From the NCBI GenBank assembly GCA_015075625.1, contig JABTTZ010000003.1, positions 558,001 to 622,000 on the forward strand: a stretch of 64,000 nt of DNA. Direction: 5' to 3'. Both the position numbers and the translations under genes were made by a program. The notes beneath the pieces were generated by a model. The model was not told where the DNA came from, ran no database searches, and saw only the letters and a list, made by a program, of their open reading frames with translations. Numbering within the stretch: position 1 is the stretch's first letter; each line of letters opens with the position of its first letter. Shown piece after piece: positions 60,781-64,000 of this stretch. Origin of the DNA: Anaerolineales bacterium (GTDB lineage Bacteria > Chloroflexota > Anaerolineae > Aggregatilineales > UBA2796).

Positions 60781-61062
60781 CTACGCTTCCTCACCTTCTT
60801 GGTCATCATGATCAAGTGTCGCCCGTAGCCAACGTATCCCGGCGGGATCGGAAAGCAGCCGCGCCAGATCGCTGATCTCTTGGGGAGGGAAAAACAGATT
60901 CAAGACAGGCTGTGCAGCATAGAGCATTTGCCCGCCAAGAACCCCTAACGGAAGCGCCGCCCCAAGAAAGACTCCCGCAAATCCCATACCGCGCCCCGCC
61001 GACCAATGGCGAAGGCGAAGGCGAAGGCGTTCTAGGCGTTCGGGAGGAATCACGGTGATCAC
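60781..61062 (-). CDS. Small membrane protein, first gene of the operon
   Basis: 93 residues with a basic N-terminus ('PPERLERLRLRLRHW'), one long or two short helices ('MGFAGVFLGAALPLGVLGGQ'), and an acidic tail ('LDHDDQEGEEA'). It ends one base before the DUF6754-like start. No family is recognised. The 61063-61298 gap upstream must hold the operon promoter; it is AT-richer, but I see no clear consensus there. Confidence 0.6.
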   Translation of the reverse strand: MITVIPPERLERLRLRLRHWSAGRGMGFAGVFLGAALPLGVLGGQMLYAAQPVLNLFFPPQEISDLARLLSDPAGIRWLRATLDHDDQEGEEA

Positions 61063-61298
61063 GTTGTGCAGAACCGATCTGTGAAAAGAATGAACGGCGA
61101 GGAGTATAGCACGCGGATGAAAAAGCGGAAAACACGGCAGTGTTCGTTAGAAAAGACAAACAAAAATAGCCGAGATTCATTTAGAAAAGATCGGATACTT
61201 TACGTCTAATTATGAGAAGGTCGTGACGTTTGGGGTTCAGAACCTCCTTGCCCCTTTTTTCTGTATATAGGGAAAGGGGGGATATATTCGAGCGTACT

Positions 61299-62780
61299 TT
61301 ATAAGATAGGCGTGCCGCGCCGTCCCCCTAACGCTGAAGCCAGTTCGCGCCACGCGGCACCTAAGCGCTGCATTCCTTCCTCAATTTGTGTGGGGGGTTG
61401 GGCGGCGAAATTTAGGCGCAGGTAATACGCACTTTCGGGATCGATATCATCGGTGTAGAACATTGCCCCAATAGCAAAAGTGACCCCATGTTGAATCGCA
61501 CTCATATAGAGATCTGTGGCAGTAGGACCATCCATTGGAAGGCGAATCCAAAGATACATCCCTCCCGGTGGTTCGTTGAAGGTAGCTTCGCTTGGCAAGT
61601 GCCGCCGTGCTGCCGCCAATGCAATATTGCGTCGTTCGCGGCACGCCCGTCGGACACGATCCAAATGCCCAACCAATGCCCCGCTTGCCAAAAAATAGTG
61701 CATTGCCCGCTGATTTAACCCGGGCGTGCAAATATCCGCCGCTTGTTTCACGCGCAAGGTGCGTTCCCATGCCGCCCCTTGTGTAATGAGATAGCCAATC
61801 CGTGTACCGGGGAGGACGACCTTCGAGAAGCCGCTGGCGTGAATGACGATTCCCGTCTCATCAAGCGCCTTCAACGGTGGAGGGGGATCGGCGCTATAGC
61901 TTAGTTCGTGATATACACTGTCTTCAAGAATAGGGATGCTATGCTCAACGGCGATCCGCACAAGATGACGGCGGCGGTGGAGGGGCATGACTGTCCCTGT
62001 TGGGTTGTGATGTGTAGGCGCTATGTAAATCAGGCGAGGCTTGTGAGTGTTAATTGCCGCATCCAAAAGATCGGTGCGCAGTCCGTGATCATCCATCGGT
62101 ACGCCAATGACGCCGACCCGCCGAATTCGGCAAATATCCAAAATGCCTAAATAGGTAGGATTTGTCGTCAACAAAATATCGCCTTCGGTGAGCAGCGCTT
62201 GAATTGCCAAATCAAGCGCTTGTTGGCAGCCACCGGTGATCAACACCTGATCTGGGGTGCAGCGAATTCCTAATGCAGCACTGTATTGGCTGACAATTTC
62301 TCGTAGAGGGTGATAGCCCTCGGTTTCCTCATAAGCGACGGCAGTTGCACCATCGCGCCGGAGGACATGATTGATCGCGGCTTGAATGGCACTTACGGGG
62401 AGAAATTCCTCAGCCGGTGCGCCGCCACTGAAGGCGATCATGCCTGGTTTCCCGGCAAGGCGATAGACGGATTGGTTAATAGGGTTCGCCGCGATAGAGG
62501 GAAGCGTCCGTGCATCACCCCCTCCACCAGCGGCGGCAGCGGTGATGAACGTTCCTCGCCCGGGGCGTGCCTCAACCAAGCCTGCCTCTTGGAGGTAAGC
62601 ATAGGCATTCACAATACTGATGCGACTAACATCAAGCATTTGGGCAAGATCGCGGCTGGGGGGCAGACGTTCGCCCGGACGAAGGATGCCCTCGGCAATC
62701 TGCGCTTTGATCAGGCGAATAACCTGTTGGTAAAGGGGTTCAACACTGTGTTTATCAACGGTGAGGTGGAAGGTGGTCAT
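61299..62780 (-). CDS. MocR-type regulator: GntR HTH fused to PLP aminotransferase fold
   Basis: About 493 residues from the ATG at 62780, with GGAGG 6-7 nt upstream. A GntR winged helix spans about 10-80 ('LYQQVIRLIKAQIAEGILRP', 'GERLPPSRDLAQMLDVSR'). The fold-type I aminotransferase part has 'ITGGCQQALDLAIQALL', 'YIAPTHHNPTGTVMPLHRR' and the PLP-lysine segment 'HASGFSKVVLPGTRIGYL'. MocR proteins such as PdxR, GabR and TauR sense an amine or PLP. Some are true aminotransferases of 2-aminoadipate type. The effector cannot be told. It lies 15 bp after the roadblock gene. Confidence 0.9.
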   Translation of the reverse strand: MTTFHLTVDKHSVEPLYQQVIRLIKAQIAEGILRPGERLPPSRDLAQMLDVSRISIVNAYAYLQEAGLVEARPGRGTFITAAAAGGGGDARTLPSIAANPINQSVYRLAGKPGMIAFSGGAPAEEFLPVSAIQAAINHVLRRDGATAVAYEETEGYHPLREIVSQYSAALGIRCTPDQVLITGGCQQALDLAIQALLTEGDILLTTNPTYLGILDICRIRRVGVIGVPMDDHGLRTDLLDAAINTHKPRLIYIAPTHHNPTGTVMPLHRRRHLVRIAVEHSIPILEDSVYHELSYSADPPPPLKALDETGIVIHASGFSKVVLPGTRIGYLITQGAAWERTLRVKQAADICTPGLNQRAMHYFLASGALVGHLDRVRRACRERRNIALAAARRHLPSEATFNEPPGGMYLWIRLPMDGPTATDLYMSAIQHGVTFAIGAMFYTDDIDPESAYYLRLNFAAQPPTQIEEGMQRLGAAWRELASALGGRRGTPIL

Positions 62781-62795
62781 AGACACCTCCTCGCC

Positions 62796-63332
62796 TTAGA
62801 CGCCAGCAAGATCATTGGGGTCACGCGGTTCACGTCGATTGCCGCGATTTTGCCTATCGCCACCCGCTGCCAACCAGTTAGAAACAGACTCGATTAGGTC
62901 TTGGACATCAAATTCATCAAAGGGGGATGACTTCCGTTGGGAACGCTCAGGGAGCGACTGGGGAGATTGTAGCTGGTTCAGCGCGTTGGTGATTGTGCTT
63001 TCGGGAATGTTACGGAGTGTTTGTTGTATGGTCGTTGTGATTGCTTCAAGGGGGGCGTTGACACCGGTTAGGAGAATTAAATAGTAGGCAGCCCCGCAGG
63101 GTATAACAAGGATATGCCCGTCTTGTGTGGTCAATTGGAGCAAGTGCATCTCACCACGTCCGAGGGCATCGGCAAGCCCGCGAGCTAAGACCTCTGCGGC
63201 ACGGATCATTGAAGCCACGCGGCGAGCCTCACTGCCAATCCGATTGGAAGTCGCCACTAAGCGCCCTGTCTGATCCACAAGCAGTGCCACATCGACATGT
63301 GGACTGTGGGTAAGGTCGTAAAACCAGTCCAT
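62796..63332 (-). CDS. Roadblock/LC7-domain protein
   Basis: 178 residues. The first 110 form a roadblock/LC7 fold ('HVDVALLVDQTGRLVATSNR', 'EMHLLQLTTQDGHILVIPCG', 'AAYYLILLTGVNAPLEAITT'), followed by a polar tail ('RGNRREPRDPNDLAGV'). Bacterial roadblock proteins such as MglB regulate small GTPases of the MglA type. No such GTPase gene is adjacent; the tail and the downstream MocR gene give no partner. Confidence 0.82.
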   Translation of the reverse strand: MDWFYDLTHSPHVDVALLVDQTGRLVATSNRIGSEARRVASMIRAAEVLARGLADALGRGEMHLLQLTTQDGHILVIPCGAAYYLILLTGVNAPLEAITTTIQQTLRNIPESTITNALNQLQSPQSLPERSQRKSSPFDEFDVQDLIESVSNWLAAGGDRQNRGNRREPRDPNDLAGV

Positions 63333-63431
63333 GAAAAATGCCCCCTACACGTCTCTTGTTTCATTATAATGCAGGCGATCAAGAGTTCTGCCTTGCTGAG
63401 ATACCCCCTTATGCTTAGCCCCCTATGTAAA

Positions 63432-64000
63432 CTACACTGGCAACCCATAGATCAAGACCCCTACTTGATCCACTTGCCCCATAAGTTCTAAGATGCTGAG
63501 CGTTGCTGTCACCTCGGCAATGGGCAAGCCGCACCCCAGCGCCACATCATTTACATGTGCCGCGCCCTGCTTTAAATAGGTGAGAATCGTTTTTTCTGTT
63601 GGTGTTAGGGCACCTTTAGGTGGTTTGGAGATAGGTACAGGCGGCGAAGGCATACTCACAGGGACACTTTGATGATGACGAGAGGGTGAGGGTGTTCCCA
63701 AGCCAAAAGCATTCAAGACATCCTCTACGCTTGTAATGACCCCTGCCCCTTCTTGAATGAGCCTGTTTGTCCCAACGCTGGCGGGTGAAAGGGCATTCCC
63801 CGGCACTGCGAATACGTCCCGCCCTTGCTCTAATGCGGCGTCCGTCGTATGCCGCGTTCCCGTTCGCCCCCCTGCCTCCACAACCAATACCGCCCGCGCT
63901 AACCCGCTGATGATGCGAGCGCGTGGGGGAAAACTTTTATCGGTGATCAGCGCTCCGGGGGGGCGTTCAGAAACAAGCGCCCCCTGCGCGGCAATCATCG
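63432..64000 (-). CDS. dprA: DNA-processing protein DprA, C-terminal part (cut by the window edge)
   Basis: At least 188 residues; the frame is open to the right edge, and the Met at 63998 is internal by comparison with the family. The Rossmann-like DprA core shows 'ISGLARAVLVVEAGGRTGTR', 'AALEQGRDVFAVPGNALSPA' and 'GTNRLIQEGAGVITSVEDVL'. The end is a winged-helix DprA_WH domain ('LTPTEKTILTYLKQGAAHVN', 'ATLSILELMGQVDQVG'). DprA loads RecA on incoming single-stranded DNA during natural transformation. Confidence 0.93.
   Translation of the reverse strand, partial: MIAAQGALVSERPPGALITDKSFPPRARIISGLARAVLVVEAGGRTGTRHTTDAALEQGRDVFAVPGNALSPASVGTNRLIQEGAGVITSVEDVLNAFGLGTPSPSRHHQSVPVSMPSPPVPISKPPKGALTPTEKTILTYLKQGAAHVNDVALGCGLPIAEVTATLSILELMGQVDQVGVLIYGLPV

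Noticed and set aside
61200-61298. Intrinsic terminator after the MocR-type gene
   Set aside because: A CCCCTTT/AAAGGGG hairpin can be drawn, but there is no T tract on the minus strand after it.

Overview
The window reads as a 64-kb piece of a Chloroflexota chromosome, probably Anaerolineae-like. This is inferred from moderately high G+C, many secreted proteins with SH3b, LysM or PA14 modules and Thr/Pro-rich stalks, a sortase with no outer-membrane genes, a GAF-rich SpoIIE phosphatase, and a MutL/DUF6754 membrane operon. No rRNA or ribosomal protein gene is present, so the placement is an inference. Both ends cut a gene: kynU on the left and dprA on the right.

Region 1 (1-15 kb) is entirely on the minus strand. 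It holds a kynureninase fragment, a three-gene partner-switching module (STAS, kinase-STAS fusion, five-GAF PP2C phosphatase), an EEP-fold hydrolase, a B12-binding-type radical SAM protein, an L,D-transpeptidase, rlmN, an exopolysaccharide pair (polyprenyl glycosylphosphotransferase and GT4) and the permeases livH-livM. Region 2 (15.1-15.75 kb) is intergenic but dense. It has 11 DnaA-box-like 9-mers in about 216 bp beside an AT-rich stretch, where transcription direction flips; this is a candidate oriC. A promoter, a SAM-I-clan riboswitch and an intrinsic terminator follow, ahead of two ACT-domain genes. Region 3 (16.7-26.8 kb) carries a secreted beta-propeller/SH3b protein, DUF1365, a histidine kinase and response regulator, a sortase, PEP carboxylase, a small secreted protein, and a nitroreductase and TetR regulator that share an operator-like sequence.

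Region 4 (26.96-36.80 kb) is a 9.8-kb element integrated in tRNA-Lys(CTT), bounded by an exact 42-bp direct repeat of the tRNA 3' end. It encodes an integrase, a C5 methyltransferase, a DUF2637-like membrane protein, a D5/P4-type primase-helicase, a DEDDh exonuclease, small zinc-ribbon proteins, a divergent repressor/HTH switch with operator-like repeats, and a late-looking module (unknown protein, collagen-repeat protein, small holin-like membrane protein). No capsid, portal, terminase or conjugation gene is recognisable. Region 5 (37-50.9 kb) has an Fsr-like MFS transporter, an SnoaL-like protein, a PA14/SH3b protein, two paralogous secreted glycosidase-like proteins (SH3b- and LysM-linked), asd, a multi-TM protein, aroE, a YcaQ-like DNA glycosylase, TatD and LipM.

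Region 6 (51.3-61.1 kb) is a tight eight-gene minus-strand operon ending in an intrinsic terminator. It has an ASKHA-fold MutL/GlmL-like protein, a DUF6754-like protein, several membrane proteins, a 1153-residue protein with a very long acidic N-terminal half, and a Thr/Pro-rich anchored protein. Its function is unknown, and it is the best candidate here for an undescribed multi-protein system. Region 7 holds a MocR-type regulator, a roadblock protein and the dprA fragment.
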